From assembly GCF_009930815.1 (NCBI RefSeq), contig NZ_CP022222.1, positions 5,436,501 through 5,500,500 of the forward strand: a stretch of 64,000 bases of DNA, given 5' to 3'. This stretch comes from Bradyrhizobium sp. CCBAU 051011 (GTDB taxonomy: Bacteria; Pseudomonadota; Alphaproteobacteria; Rhizobiales; Xanthobacteraceae). The notes beneath the pieces were generated by a model. The model did no database searches, was not told where the DNA came from, and saw nothing but the letters and a program-made list of their open reading frames with translations. The position numbers were made by a program, and so were the translations under genes. Positions 54,718 to 63,625 of the stretch are shown here, piece after piece (position 1 is the stretch's first letter; each line of letters opens with the position of its first letter).

Positions 54718-57291
54718 TCATCCTTGCTGGGATTGCCGCTTCCGCATTGACTTTCGGCCGTAGAACAAGACCTTGGCTCCCTCCGTCGCTGCAATGTAGC
54801 CAATGAGGATTGCGGCGATCGTGCCCATCTGTAGGGCTGATAGCGGCACAAAGCCAAAAATCGAGCTCAAGTGTCCGAGGAACGGAATCGCGAGCGTCCC
54901 GGCTGCAACGACAAGCGTGGTCCATAATAGCAGGCGACTGGGCCTGCTGCGAAAAGCGGGTCGCTGTGTCCGCAGGACAAGCACGACGGCGAGTTCGGTC
55001 AGAAGCGAGACTATGAACCAAAACGTTTGAAACGTCGGCTGGTCGGCATGAAAAACAAGTAGCAAAGCTGCAAATGTTACGAGATCGAAGGCCGAGCTGA
55101 TCAGTCCAAAGACGATCATGAAACTGCGAATGTCCTTGATGTTCCAGCGCTGAGGCCGACGCAAGCGGTCAGGATCGACATTGTCGCTTGAGATCGCAAT
55201 CGACGGCACGTCGGAAAGAAAATTGTTCAGCAGGATCTGCTTGGCCGCCAGTGGCAGGAACGGAAGCAGCGGCGCGGCCAGCGCCATGCTCAGCATGTTT
55301 CCGAAGTTCGCGCTGGTGGTGATCGAGATATATTTGAGCGTGTTGGCGAAGGTTCGCCGTCCATCCTCGACGCCGCTGCGCAAGCAGTCGAGATCGCGGC
55401 TCAGGAGGATGATGTCGGCACTCCCGCGCGCGACATCCACGGCCTGCTCAACCGAGATGCCGACATCGGCCGCATGCAGGGCCGGTGCGTCGTTGATGCC
55501 GTCGCCGAGATATCCGACCGAGTGCCCGGTCTTCTGCAAGGCGCGGACGACCCGCTCCTTCTGTTGAGGATCGATTTCAACGAAAAGGTCGGTGCGTGGC
55601 GCGAGGTGCCATAATGCCTCATCTCTGAGCTTCCCCAAGTCGTCGCCGGTCAGCATCGACTTCGGATTGAGACCGACGGCTGTGGCCAAATGTGCCGTTA
55701 CATGGCGGTTGTCCCCGCTGATCACTTTGATGCTTATCCCGAGCTGGGCGAGATCGTGGATCGTCCGCTGCGCGTCCGCTTTGGGAGGGTCGGAGAAGAT
55801 CAGAAAGCCACGAAACGTCATGTCTTGCTCTTGATCTCGTCCATATTGCGACTTGGCCGCGATTTTGCGCGTAGCCAGAGCCAGGACCCTAAACCCCTCG
55901 GTCCCCTTCGCCTCAAAAACCCTATTGAGTTCGGTACGCAATGCAGGCGTCAGGGGGATATCGGCGGTGTTGCGCTGGAACGACGAGCAGATACCGAGTA
56001 CGCTGGAAAATGCGCCCTTGGTAACAACGAGATGCTCTGTCTGATTGCCGTCTTCCGCCACGACGATGGTCAGCCGGCGGCGAAGAAAATCGTACGGAAT
56101 TTCGTCGATCTTGGTGAAGCCGTGCGTCGTCAAGCCTGCGCCGCTGCCCGCGGCCATGATCGCGGCATCGAGCGGATTTTCGATGCCGTTCTCGAACGCC
56201 GCGTTGAGGAAGGCAAGCTGGCTGATTTCGGTGGAAGACCGATTGTCCGCATCCAACGCACCATTGAGAACGATGGTACCTTCGGTCAGGGTACCGGTCT
56301 TGTCGGTGCACAGGATATCCATGCTGCCAAGGTTCTCGATGGCTTCCAGGCGGCGGACGAGGACGCCCCGCCGGCCCATATCTCGGGCGCCCGCGGCCAG
56401 GGTCACACTGACGATCGCAGGCAACAGCTCTGGCGATAGGCCGACCGCAAGCGCCACGGCAAACAGCAGGGACTCGACCGCTGGACGACCGAGAAGCAGA
56501 TTCATTGTCAGGACGAACAGAACGATGATGACCATCGCGCGAAGTAGAAGATATCCGAACTGACGCACGCCGCGCCCGAAATCCGTCTCGGGCTCGCGGG
56601 CTCCAAGCCGAGCCGCGATTGTGCCAAAGACAGTCCGGAGACCGGTTTTGACGACAAGAATCCTCGCCGTGCCGCTTTGGACCGAGGCACCCAGAAAGAC
56701 TGCATTTGTCCGAGCAGAAACTGCCGCCTCCGCCTTTATGATCCCAGGCTGTTTCTCGACCGGAAAGGATTCGCCTGTCATGCCCGCTTCGCTGACTAGG
56801 AAGTCCACGGCCTCGATTACAAGGCCATCGGCCGGGATCAAATTCCCCGCCGACAGCTGGATGATATCGCCGGGCACGATTGTGCTAACAGGCACTACCC
56901 GTTCCACGCCGTCGCGTACGACGCGACATGTCAGCGCCAAGCTGCGTTTCAGCTCCTCGACCGCCGCCGACGCGCGGTACTCCTGAAAAAAGCCGAGTAG
57001 GGTGCTTCCAAGAACAATCGCCAGAACGATGGTCGAGTCCATCCACTGTTGCAGCACTAAGGAGATCGCCGCGGCGAATATCAGAATGAGAACGAGGGGG
57101 CTTTCGAATTGCCGCAGAAGCAAACGAAGTGCGCTTAGGCGCGATGAGTCTTCGACGACGTTGGGACCCACCAGGCGAAGCAACGCGGTGGCTTTCTCCG
57201 AGCAAAGGCCGCCAGGACCCGATCCCAACGTGGTCATCAGCGCAGCTGCGTCCTGGCTCCAGTAGGGAGTATCAAGGCATGGATCGCTCAT
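54718..57291 (-). CDS. mgtA: P-type cation ATPase, MgtA-like (P3B, Mg2+ import)
   Basis: An 857-residue pump. Actuator motif MTGES (171-175), phosphorylation site DKTGT (330-334) in ILCTDKTGTLTEG, hinge GDGINDAPAL, and the P3B-specific membrane motif VGLSPELLPAIVS. The C-terminal NNFLSDVPSIAISSDNVDP followed by LRRPQRW matches MgtA/MgtB. An N-terminal cation-ATPase domain (1-60) is present. No PhoP box or Mg-sensing leader could be identified. Mg2+ is the likely ion, but the family assignment rests on motifs only. Confidence 0.9.
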   Translation of the reverse strand: MSDPCLDTPYWSQDAAALMTTLGSGPGGLCSEKATALLRLVGPNVVEDSSRLSALRLLLRQFESPLVLILIFAAAISLVLQQWMDSTIVLAIVLGSTLLGFFQEYRASAAVEELKRSLALTCRVVRDGVERVVPVSTIVPGDIIQLSAGNLIPADGLVIEAVDFLVSEAGMTGESFPVEKQPGIIKAEAAVSARTNAVFLGASVQSGTARILVVKTGLRTVFGTIAARLGAREPETDFGRGVRQFGYLLLRAMVIIVLFVLTMNLLLGRPAVESLLFAVALAVGLSPELLPAIVSVTLAAGARDMGRRGVLVRRLEAIENLGSMDILCTDKTGTLTEGTIVLNGALDADNRSSTEISQLAFLNAAFENGIENPLDAAIMAAGSGAGLTTHGFTKIDEIPYDFLRRRLTIVVAEDGNQTEHLVVTKGAFSSVLGICSSFQRNTADIPLTPALRTELNRVFEAKGTEGFRVLALATRKIAAKSQYGRDQEQDMTFRGFLIFSDPPKADAQRTIHDLAQLGISIKVISGDNRHVTAHLATAVGLNPKSMLTGDDLGKLRDEALWHLAPRTDLFVEIDPQQKERVVRALQKTGHSVGYLGDGINDAPALHAADVGISVEQAVDVARGSADIILLSRDLDCLRSGVEDGRRTFANTLKYISITTSANFGNMLSMALAAPLLPFLPLAAKQILLNNFLSDVPSIAISSDNVDPDRLRRPQRWNIKDIRSFMIVFGLISSAFDLVTFAALLLVFHADQPTFQTFWFIVSLLTELAVVLVLRTQRPAFRSRPSRLLLWTTLVVAAGTLAIPFLGHLSSIFGFVPLSALQMGTIAAILIGYIAATEGAKVLFYGRKSMRKRQSQQG

Positions 57292-57423
57292 TTACTTCAG
57301 TCCGGGGCGCGCAAGATCAAGTGTCGGGAATTTGGAGATGCGACAAAATGAGCGTTGCTTGTCTTCCGCGCCAACCAGCGCATAGTGGATTGGGTTACAA
57401 GCATCCCGCGACAATGGCGGCCG

Positions 57424-59835
57424 TCACGCCTCGATTTTTGCTGCATTGGCTTCGGCCTCGATCACCACAGTCATGGTGCGAAACACGCTTGAGGGATTGA
57501 CGCTGATCGAATCGATACCAAGCTGGGTCAGGTAGCGCGCGATTTCCGGGTAATTTGCTGGAGCTTCTCCGCAGATGCCGACGTGACGTCCGTTTCGCTT
57601 GGCGCCCGTCACAGCCTGCCGAAACATCTCCAGCATTCCCGGATCGCGCTCATCGAAATCAAAGGCGACGATATCGGAATCCCGGTCGACGCCGAGCGTA
57701 AGCTGGGTGAGATCATTCGAGCCAATGGAAAAGCCGTCGAACAGTTCCGAAAACGCGTCGATCTGGATGACATTGTTCGGAATCTCGCACATCACGTAGA
57801 TCTCAAGCCCGCCTTCGCCGCGCTTGAGTCCGTTGGCGGTCATCGTCGCGATCACACGTCGCCCTTCCCCGACGGTTCGGCAGAAGGGCACCATGATGCG
57901 CAAATTGGAAAGACCCATCTCCTCGCGCACCCGGCGGAGCGCTGCACACTCCAGCTTAAAGCCATCGGCGTAAGCGGGGTGGCTGTAACGCGAAGCCCCC
58001 CGGAATCCCAGCATCGGATTCTCCTCTTTCGGCTCGAACGCTTCGCCGCCGAGCAGACTGGCGTATTCGTTGGTCTTGAAGTCGGAAAGCCGGACAATCA
58101 CGGGCTTGGGATAGAATGCCGCGGCAATCGTGCCGACGCCTTCCGCTAGCGTCTGAATGAAGAAATCGGAAGGGCTCTTGTAGCCTTTGACAAGACGAGC
58201 GATGGCAGCTTTCGCTTTGGCCGAGGCGATCATCTGCGGCTTGAGAAGCGCCATCGGGTGGACGCCGATATGTTCGCTGATGATGAATTCCATACGCGCG
58301 AGGCCGACCCCGGCTTGTGGTTGCATCGCCACCCGGAAAGCCATTTCAGGCGTGCCGACATTGACCATGATTGCGGTGTGCGGCTGCCGGAGTTCGTTCA
58401 CGGGCGTCCGGGTGACGTGGAAGGCGACCTTTCCTTGATAGACGCTTCCAATGTCGCCTTGGGCGCAGGAGATCGTGACGTTTGTCCCCGTCTTGAGCTT
58501 CTCCGTCGCATGCGTCGCGCCCACTACTGCGGGGATGCCCAGTTCCCGAGCCACAATCGCCGCATGACAGGTCCGGCCGCCTTTGTCGGTGATGACCCCG
58601 GCCGCGATTTTCATGACCGGCTCCCAATCCGGACTGGTCGACGGCGCGACCAAAATCTCGCCGGGCTTGAAGGCGGCGAGGTCTCGGGCTGTGGCAATCC
58701 GGCGGGTGGATCCCGATACGATCTTTTCCCCCACCGCGCGACCGGTAACGATTACGGTTCCGGTTTCCTTGAGATCGTAGGTTTCGTAAACGTCCGGCGA
58801 GCGCTGCGAAGCAACCGTCTCGGGCCGCGCCTGAATGATGTAGAGCTTGCCATCGGCACCGTCCTTGGCCCATTCGATATCCATGGGCATGGCAATGCCA
58901 GCATGCTTTGAATAGTGCTCCTCGATGTGCACGGCAATGTCCGCAAGGCTCAACACTTCGGTATCGGAGATGCAAAACCTTTGCCGCTCGGCGCTGGGCA
59001 CCGTTCGAACAAGCGTCGCCCGGCTGCCGCCGCCCGTGCCGTAGATCATGCGAATTTGCTTGCCACCGAGCCGCCGCCGCAGGACGCAGCGAAATCCTTG
59101 CTTCAGGGTCGGCTTGTGAACGTAGAACTCGTCAGGATCGACCTTGCCCTGGACGATGGTTTCGCCGAGGCCGTAACAGCCCGTGATGAAAACAACATCG
59201 CGAAACCCGGATTCGGTATCGAGCGTGAAGATGACGCCGCTGGCGCCAATATCCGAACGAACCATTTTCATCACGGCGACGGAGAGGGCGACCTTGAAGT
59301 GGTCGAAACCCTTGTCGAGGCGGTAAGAAATCGCGCGATCGGTAAAGATTGAGGCAAAGCAGCGCCGGCAGGCCTCGAACAAGTCCTTCGCGCCACGCAC
59401 ATTAAGGAAGCTTTCGTGCTGGCCGGCAAAGCTTGCGGTCGGCAGATCTTCCGCCGTCGCAGAACTTCGTACCGCAACGGCGACGCCGGTCCCGGATTCC
59501 CGCTCAAGCTGCCGATAAGCTTCCACGATCTGTTCGCGGAGAAGCGGCGTGTCCATTGCCCTGTATATGATCTCGCGGGCCTTGGCGGCCTTGCTCGCAA
59601 GCTGCTTGATCTTGCGCTTGTCGAGACCGTCCAGAAGCTGGTGAAGTTCGTCCGCGACATCGCCCTGCGACAGCGCATCGCGATAAGCGTCTGCCGTGAT
59701 GGCAAAGCCGTTGGGGACAGCAACCCCTTGTGACGACAAAACGGAATACAATTCGCCAAGCGAGGCGGTCTTGCCGCCGACAAGCCCGACGTCGTTCAAT
59801 CCGAGTTCGAGGAATGATCTGATATATTTTGCCAT
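57424..59835 (-). CDS. ppsA: Phosphoenolpyruvate synthase
   Basis: An 803-residue dikinase that makes PEP, AMP and phosphate from pyruvate and ATP. N-terminal ATP-grasp: DVGLVGGKTASLGELY, VAVRSSATAEDLPTASFAGQ. Central swivelling domain with phospho-His424 in GGRTCHAAIVARELGIPA. C-terminal TIM barrel with SIGSNDLTQLTLGVDRD and the acid Cys in GICGEAPANYPE. All key residues present. An exact FixK box lies 34 bases upstream. In low oxygen it would permit gluconeogenesis from pyruvate and help balance PEP and adenylates. Confidence 0.95.
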   Translation of the reverse strand: MAKYIRSFLELGLNDVGLVGGKTASLGELYSVLSSQGVAVPNGFAITADAYRDALSQGDVADELHQLLDGLDKRKIKQLASKAAKAREIIYRAMDTPLLREQIVEAYRQLERESGTGVAVAVRSSATAEDLPTASFAGQHESFLNVRGAKDLFEACRRCFASIFTDRAISYRLDKGFDHFKVALSVAVMKMVRSDIGASGVIFTLDTESGFRDVVFITGCYGLGETIVQGKVDPDEFYVHKPTLKQGFRCVLRRRLGGKQIRMIYGTGGGSRATLVRTVPSAERQRFCISDTEVLSLADIAVHIEEHYSKHAGIAMPMDIEWAKDGADGKLYIIQARPETVASQRSPDVYETYDLKETGTVIVTGRAVGEKIVSGSTRRIATARDLAAFKPGEILVAPSTSPDWEPVMKIAAGVITDKGGRTCHAAIVARELGIPAVVGATHATEKLKTGTNVTISCAQGDIGSVYQGKVAFHVTRTPVNELRQPHTAIMVNVGTPEMAFRVAMQPQAGVGLARMEFIISEHIGVHPMALLKPQMIASAKAKAAIARLVKGYKSPSDFFIQTLAEGVGTIAAAFYPKPVIVRLSDFKTNEYASLLGGEAFEPKEENPMLGFRGASRYSHPAYADGFKLECAALRRVREEMGLSNLRIMVPFCRTVGEGRRVIATMTANGLKRGEGGLEIYVMCEIPNNVIQIDAFSELFDGFSIGSNDLTQLTLGVDRDSDIVAFDFDERDPGMLEMFRQAVTGAKRNGRHVGICGEAPANYPEIARYLTQLGIDSISVNPSSVFRTMTVVIEAEANAAKIEA

Positions 59836-59868
59836 GCAACCAATAAATCAGGCTGGATTCGGCCGGTA

Positions 59869-59882
59869 TTGACGAAGGTCAA
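59869..59882. promoter_or_regulatory. FixK box of ppsA
   Basis: TTGACGAAGGTCAA, an exact TTGA-N6-TCAA match, 34 bases before the ppsA start. A second box on the facing promoter is 109 bases away. Confidence 0.75.
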
Positions 59883-59990
59883 TCATCTCGCACGTCCGCA
59901 GCGGAGTGCCTGATGGGGTCGTGAAGGGCCAAAATTGGCCGTTAACCAGGCCGTCCCTCGGGGTATCGGGAAGGTGGAGAAGAATTGTAC

Positions 59991-60004
59991 TTGACGCACG
60001 TCAA
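59991..60004. promoter_or_regulatory. FixK box of the coiled-coil gene
   Basis: TTGACGCACGTCAA, an exact TTGA-N6-TCAA match, 73 bases before ATG 60077. It rules out starts upstream of it. Confidence 0.75.
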
Positions 60005-60076
60005 GCAATGGTGCGGGGCACCATGGTAATTGACAACATGGGCGATAATCGCTTGGAAACCTGCGGAGATGCGCAA

Positions 60077-60676
60077 ATGCCTATGCAAAGCAACATCCAC
60101 TTCTACGTAAATTGGGCTAAAGAGCGCCTCGATGAAATGGACGCCACGCTGACGTCATTTGAGAACAAAGTCGCTGAAGTGCAAGCCGATGCCCGCGATA
60201 GGGCAGACAAGGTTCTTTCAGCAATGCGCGAGAAACGCGATGAATTTAGGAACATCGTCAAGAAACAGGCGGAAGCGAATGAGGCCGGCTGGATCACTGC
60301 TCAGGCGCAATTGGAGTCTGAATGGGGTTCCTTCGAGACCGAATCAAGAAAATATGTCGAGAGCTTCGTCAAGCAGGTCGAGCAACAGCAGGCAACGTTT
60401 AAACTTCAGGCCGCCGCCCAACTGAACGCCTGGCGCGAAGCGGCCGACAAACTTGGCTCCGCTGCCAACGATTTCGCTGCCGACCGTCGGAACGAAATCG
60501 ACGCGGCGCTGAAGCGTATGAACGCTGATGCCGTCGCAGCGGAGGCGAAGCTCCTGAAGCTGAGTGAGGCGGGAACCCAGTCCTGGTCGGTACTGACGGC
60601 CGCTCTAACGGAAACACGCGCTACCTTCGATCGCGCCAATCGGGCGTTGCGGGAGCAGTTCAAGCGATCTGCCTGA
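60077..60676 (+). CDS. Coiled-coil protein, FixK-linked
   Basis: A 199-residue, almost wholly helical protein from ATG 60077 after CGGAGATGCGC. It reads NIHFYVNWAKERLDEMDATL, FENKVAEVQADARDRADKVL, then RALREQFKRSA at the end. Heptads are obvious and there is no membrane segment. It resembles phasin-like or apolipoprotein-like helical proteins but has no phasin signature, so PHA granule binding is only a guess. Confidence 0.65.
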   Translation: MPMQSNIHFYVNWAKERLDEMDATLTSFENKVAEVQADARDRADKVLSAMREKRDEFRNIVKKQAEANEAGWITAQAQLESEWGSFETESRKYVESFVKQVEQQQATFKLQAAAQLNAWREAADKLGSAANDFAADRRNEIDAALKRMNADAVAAEAKLLKLSEAGTQSWSVLTAALTETRATFDRANRALREQFKRSA

Positions 60677-60768
60677 TCAAGATAGCTGGCCTTTCCAGCC
60701 TGGCGGTCCTTGGCGGGATTAGTCGCAGTGGCGAAAGGCGCCACTGCATTACGATGTAGGGTAGATCC

Positions 60769-61104
60769 GTGCGGTTGGCCTATCGAGAGCCGTATTACAG
60801 GATCGCAGCGGCGCTGGTCGCATGGCTCTGCCTTGGCGCGCACGTCAGGATCGCGAACGCTCAAGCAAATAATCCGCCTGCAATTGTCGAGGTATGTAGG
60901 CCCTGTCATGGTGTGGATGGCACCGGGGGTGATGTTGAAAAGCCAAATCTCGCCGGACAAAAGAGCATCTATATTCGCGAGCAACTTTTGGCCTTCCGAT
61001 CAGGCAAGCGCAAACATCCCGACATGAAATCGATCGCCCGGGATTTGTCAGACCGGGAGATTGATCAACTGGTAATTTATTACTCTACTTTGTCGTCCAA
61101 CTGA
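60769..61104 (+). CDS. Class I cytochrome c
   Basis: A 111-residue periplasmic monohaem cytochrome. A signal peptide (about 1-31, ending IANAQA) precedes the haem site CRPCH (43-47) in VEVCRPCHGVDGTGGDVEKP. The axial Met is probably Met86 in HPDMKSIARDLSD, and the C-terminal helix is SDREIDQLVIYYSTL. The fold matches cytochrome c4/c5-type electron carriers. It likely passes electrons to a terminal oxidase or nitrogen-oxide reductase encoded elsewhere. No FixK box seen directly upstream. Confidence 0.88.
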   Translation: MRLAYREPYYRIAAALVAWLCLGAHVRIANAQANNPPAIVEVCRPCHGVDGTGGDVEKPNLAGQKSIYIREQLLAFRSGKRKHPDMKSIARDLSDREIDQLVIYYSTLSSN

Positions 61105-61237
61105 TACGTTTCCGATGCGATCCGCATCGTTGCAGACCCCGAGGTGTTTCTTGAAAGCCGAAAGATCTGAGTGGTGCTCTTGTCGGCCAATGCTACATGT
61201 CCTATGCGCTTGTAGTGGGACATCAGAGAGACTTTCC

Positions 61238-61576
61238 ATGACGAGATTCTGTCTCGCATTTCTCATGACGTGCGCCTGGGGTGAGGCCAGTTATGCAATA
61301 GATCGCGGACACCAGCGGGCAAGGAGCATGCTCGAAACGATGTGTGGACGATGTCACGCTGTGGGTCCAACCGGACAGAGCCCGCACACCGACGCACCAC
61401 CGTTTCGAACTTTCGGAGAAGACAAGCTTTACGACAATGATTTTGGAAAACGACTACAAGACGGCTTAAGCACCATCCACCGTGACATGCCAACTTTCAA
61501 ATTTAGCCGGCGTGATGCTGATGCTGCAGTCAACTATCTCAAATCCGTTCAGCGTTCCAGGAAGTCAAAGCCATAG
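61238..61576 (+). CDS. Second class I cytochrome c
   Basis: A 112-residue cytochrome from ATG 61238. The signal peptide FCLAFLMTCAWGEASYA precedes the haem motif CGRCH (36-40) in MLETMCGRCHAVGPTGQSPH. The Met ligand is probably in IHRDMPTFKFS. The C-terminal helix is DADAAVNYLKSVQRSRKS. It follows the first cytochrome by 133 bases in the same direction. A TTG at 61115 would add an implausible leader. Confidence 0.85.
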   Translation: MTRFCLAFLMTCAWGEASYAIDRGHQRARSMLETMCGRCHAVGPTGQSPHTDAPPFRTFGEDKLYDNDFGKRLQDGLSTIHRDMPTFKFSRRDADAAVNYLKSVQRSRKSKP

Positions 61577-61651
61577 CGACACTTCCTGGATGTGGCCAAC
61601 TATCTTGGCCGTGCTTTCGTGGCGTAACCCCGCGGGGTTTATGCGGCCCGT

Positions 61652-61810
61652 TCACTCGTAGCGTAATGCTTCGATTGGATCGAGCCGGGCGGCCTTCCGA
61701 GCAGGGTAGTAGCCGAAAAAGATGCCAACGGCTGCCGAGAACAGGAACCCGCCCGCAATGGCGGCGAGCGATATCGGCGCCGCGCAGCCGGTGAGGCAGA
61801 AATGGCGAGT
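61652..61810 (-). pseudogene. MacB C-terminal tail
   Basis: The reverse strand reads [41 protein letters not shown] and a stop, the final helix and cytoplasmic end of a MacB-type permease. Nothing else of the gene remains. The same tail, frameshifted, ends the remnant at 13811, and over 100 bases the two are about 85 percent alike by eye. Confidence 0.75.
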
Positions 61811-62077
61811 GTCGCGCCGACGATATTCCCGCGGTGCCGCCGCTGAAGGGAGGGGTACATTTGCAGCGCATCTTTGCTGCCGGTTTCGCCAGGGCCCGAC
61901 TGCTTGTTCATCTCGCCTAAACCTCACGGAATAGTTGTTAAATCTAGCCCGCTGGTGACCGAGGCAGCTGATCGGCATCAAGGCGATCGGTTGACACTTG
62001 GTTCAGCTGAAAGCCATGCTGCCGGTAGGAAGCAGTGTGAGGTGTGCAGCAGAGCTAACCAGACCCTTGCGGACGGT

Positions 62078-62281
62078 TCATGGCGTCGGTAACGCAAGTG
62101 CAAGCCGTCTGTCCTCAAGTCGCGCCTTGGCCTTGATGACATGGGCCGTCTGCGAATATTCGTTGTCAGTGTTGACGCGGACCGCGATCCCGAAGCCCGC
62201 GACTCCGATACCCGCCACCAGTGCAGCGACCACGATTTTCATGTGGGTCGTGCGATCTGCGGTATAGATCGAGTGGTTCAT
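62078..62281 (-). CDS. Small single-span membrane protein
   Basis: A 67-residue protein after TTTGGAGGTCCGCG. One helix (KIVVAALVAGIGVAGFGIAV) follows a short cytoplasmic N-terminus, then a charged segment (YSQTAHVIKAKARLEDRR). Function unknown. It lies 85 bases downstream of fixK on the same strand and may share its transcript. Confidence 0.55.
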   Translation of the reverse strand: MNHSIYTADRTTHMKIVVAALVAGIGVAGFGIAVRVNTDNEYSQTAHVIKAKARLEDRRLALALPTP

Positions 62282-62365
62282 CGCGGACCTCCAAAAGTGG
62301 CGATTCTTGAAGTCGTATTTCCTGCCTTATGCGACTGCGATCGGGTGGACGAGAGATGTGTGCCC

Positions 62366-63052
62366 TCACGCATCCATATTGTGCAGGCGCTGTCTGTTAC
62401 GAAGCATGATCTGGCGAGCGCCGGAAAAGCCAAGCACGCCATCATTGTGAAGTTGTGATAGGGCGCGGGAGACTGTTTCAAGCGTGAGCCCCAGATAGTC
62501 TCCGATGTCCCTGCGGCACATTGGAAGCGCCATCATGCCAGTCCCGGCCAAACGACGATCCATCTCAAGCAGGAAGCTTGCTACGCGCTCCATCGCGTTC
62601 TTGCGGCCCAGAAGCAGCATGTGGTCTTCGGCATGTCGAAGTTCGCCGGCCGTGATGGTCCAGAGGCTCCGGGCAACATGGGCGGTCATGCCGGCTGCCT
62701 GTTCGAGGCTGCGGCGTTTCACCAGGCGAACCGTGGTGTCGACAATCGCTTCGGCGGTCAGCCGATGGACCGGTCCGGACTCCAGCCCGAAGACATCGCC
62801 TGGAAGGTGGAATGCGCCAATCTGGCGCCGTCCGTCGGAAAGCAGTTTGTAACTCCGGACCGAGCCGCTAATGACCTGATAGACGTAGTCCGAAGGCTCA
62901 TCCTCCCCATAGATTTCCTCATCCTTCTTGTAGGAGAATTCCGTGGCGACAAGGCCCGCATGACCGGTGATTGTATGGAATTGGTCGGGACGGCTGCTGG
63001 CAGTGCCGACTTTGGGATTTGCGACGGGAACGCTGATCGATTGAGTGAGCAT
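62366..63052 (-). CDS. fixK: Crp/Fnr-family regulator FixK
   Basis: A 228-residue regulator from ATG 63052 after AGGAGATGGCAC. The effector domain contains EDEPSDYVYQVISGSVRSYK and GRRQIGAFHLPGDVFGLESG. The HTH is MCRRDIGDYLGLTLETVSRA, LSQLHNDGVL. There is no N-terminal cysteine cluster, so it does not hold an FNR-type iron-sulphur centre and must depend on FixLJ for its signal. Cys179 just before the HTH corresponds, allowing for a four-residue offset, to the redox-sensitive Cys183 of Bradyrhizobium FixK2. It should bind the TTGA-N6-TCAA boxes across this window. Confidence 0.92.
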   Translation of the reverse strand: MLTQSISVPVANPKVGTASSRPDQFHTITGHAGLVATEFSYKKDEEIYGEDEPSDYVYQVISGSVRSYKLLSDGRRQIGAFHLPGDVFGLESGPVHRLTAEAIVDTTVRLVKRRSLEQAAGMTAHVARSLWTITAGELRHAEDHMLLLGRKNAMERVASFLLEMDRRLAGTGMMALPMCRRDIGDYLGLTLETVSRALSQLHNDGVLGFSGARQIMLRNRQRLHNMDA

Positions 63053-63124
63053 GTGCCATCTCCTGAGCGGACTGATGGCCAATTGTTAGTTTAGGTCACT
63101 GCGTCGCGAAATTTCGTTTCTTTT

Positions 63125-63161
63125 CTTAAGGGCGGATCCCTAAGTAGTTTACCGGAGGTCT
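63125..63161. promoter_or_regulatory. fixK upstream element, possible FixJ site
   Basis: CTTAAGGGCGGATCCCTAAG then TAGTTTACCGGAGGTCT, 73-109 bases upstream of the fixK ATG. It includes an inverted pair CTTAAGGG/CCCTAAG and a TAAGTAGTTTACC stretch similar to TAAGTA-type FixJ sites. A related copy is at 49983. FixJ binding is inference. Confidence 0.45.
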
Positions 63162-63277
63162 CCAGCCTTCAAAAACCCTCCTGGAAGCAAATGAGGATAC
63201 GACCCTTAACCAACTTCTGAAGTCCAACGAGGTCGATATAGGTCAGCGCGGGCGTCAGGCGCCATTAAGAATGCAGG

Positions 63278-63622
63278 CTACAGTTGGTCGGTGCCGGTGA
63301 AATTGTCACCCGGCGACATGGCTGCGACAATCGCGGCTTGAATGGTCTTGTCCTGCAACCTTATGGCACGGGTCAGCGACAGGAGGCGCCGGCGGGTGTC
63401 ATAGAGCTGATCGAGCAGGGACAGCACCACCGGAAGCGCGCTGCGATCAATCTCGAGTTCGTAGGTCAGGGTGCAGATGAGACGGATCCGGGCACATTCC
63501 ATGTCCGAGAACGACAAACCCGCGTCCCGCTCTGCAATGACCAGCTCGTCGCGGATCCAGCCTTCGAGATCGCCCCGTTGCAGCGAGGGTACGGTCGCCA
63601 GCAGGTCATCGATTGCCATCAT
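63278..63622 (-). CDS. cbpM: Chaperone modulator CbpM
   Basis: A 114-residue helical protein (GWIRDELVIAERDAGLSFSD, CARIRLICTLTYELEIDRSA, LLDQLYDTRRRLLSLTRAIR) that matches the CbpM family, which binds the J-domain of CbpA and inhibits it. It begins three bases after the cbpA stop, as in E. coli cbpAM. Confidence 0.82.
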   Translation of the reverse strand: MMAIDDLLATVPSLQRGDLEGWIRDELVIAERDAGLSFSDMECARIRLICTLTYELEIDRSALPVVLSLLDQLYDTRRRLLSLTRAIRLQDKTIQAAIVAAMSPGDNFTGTDQL

Positions 63623-63625
63623 TGC

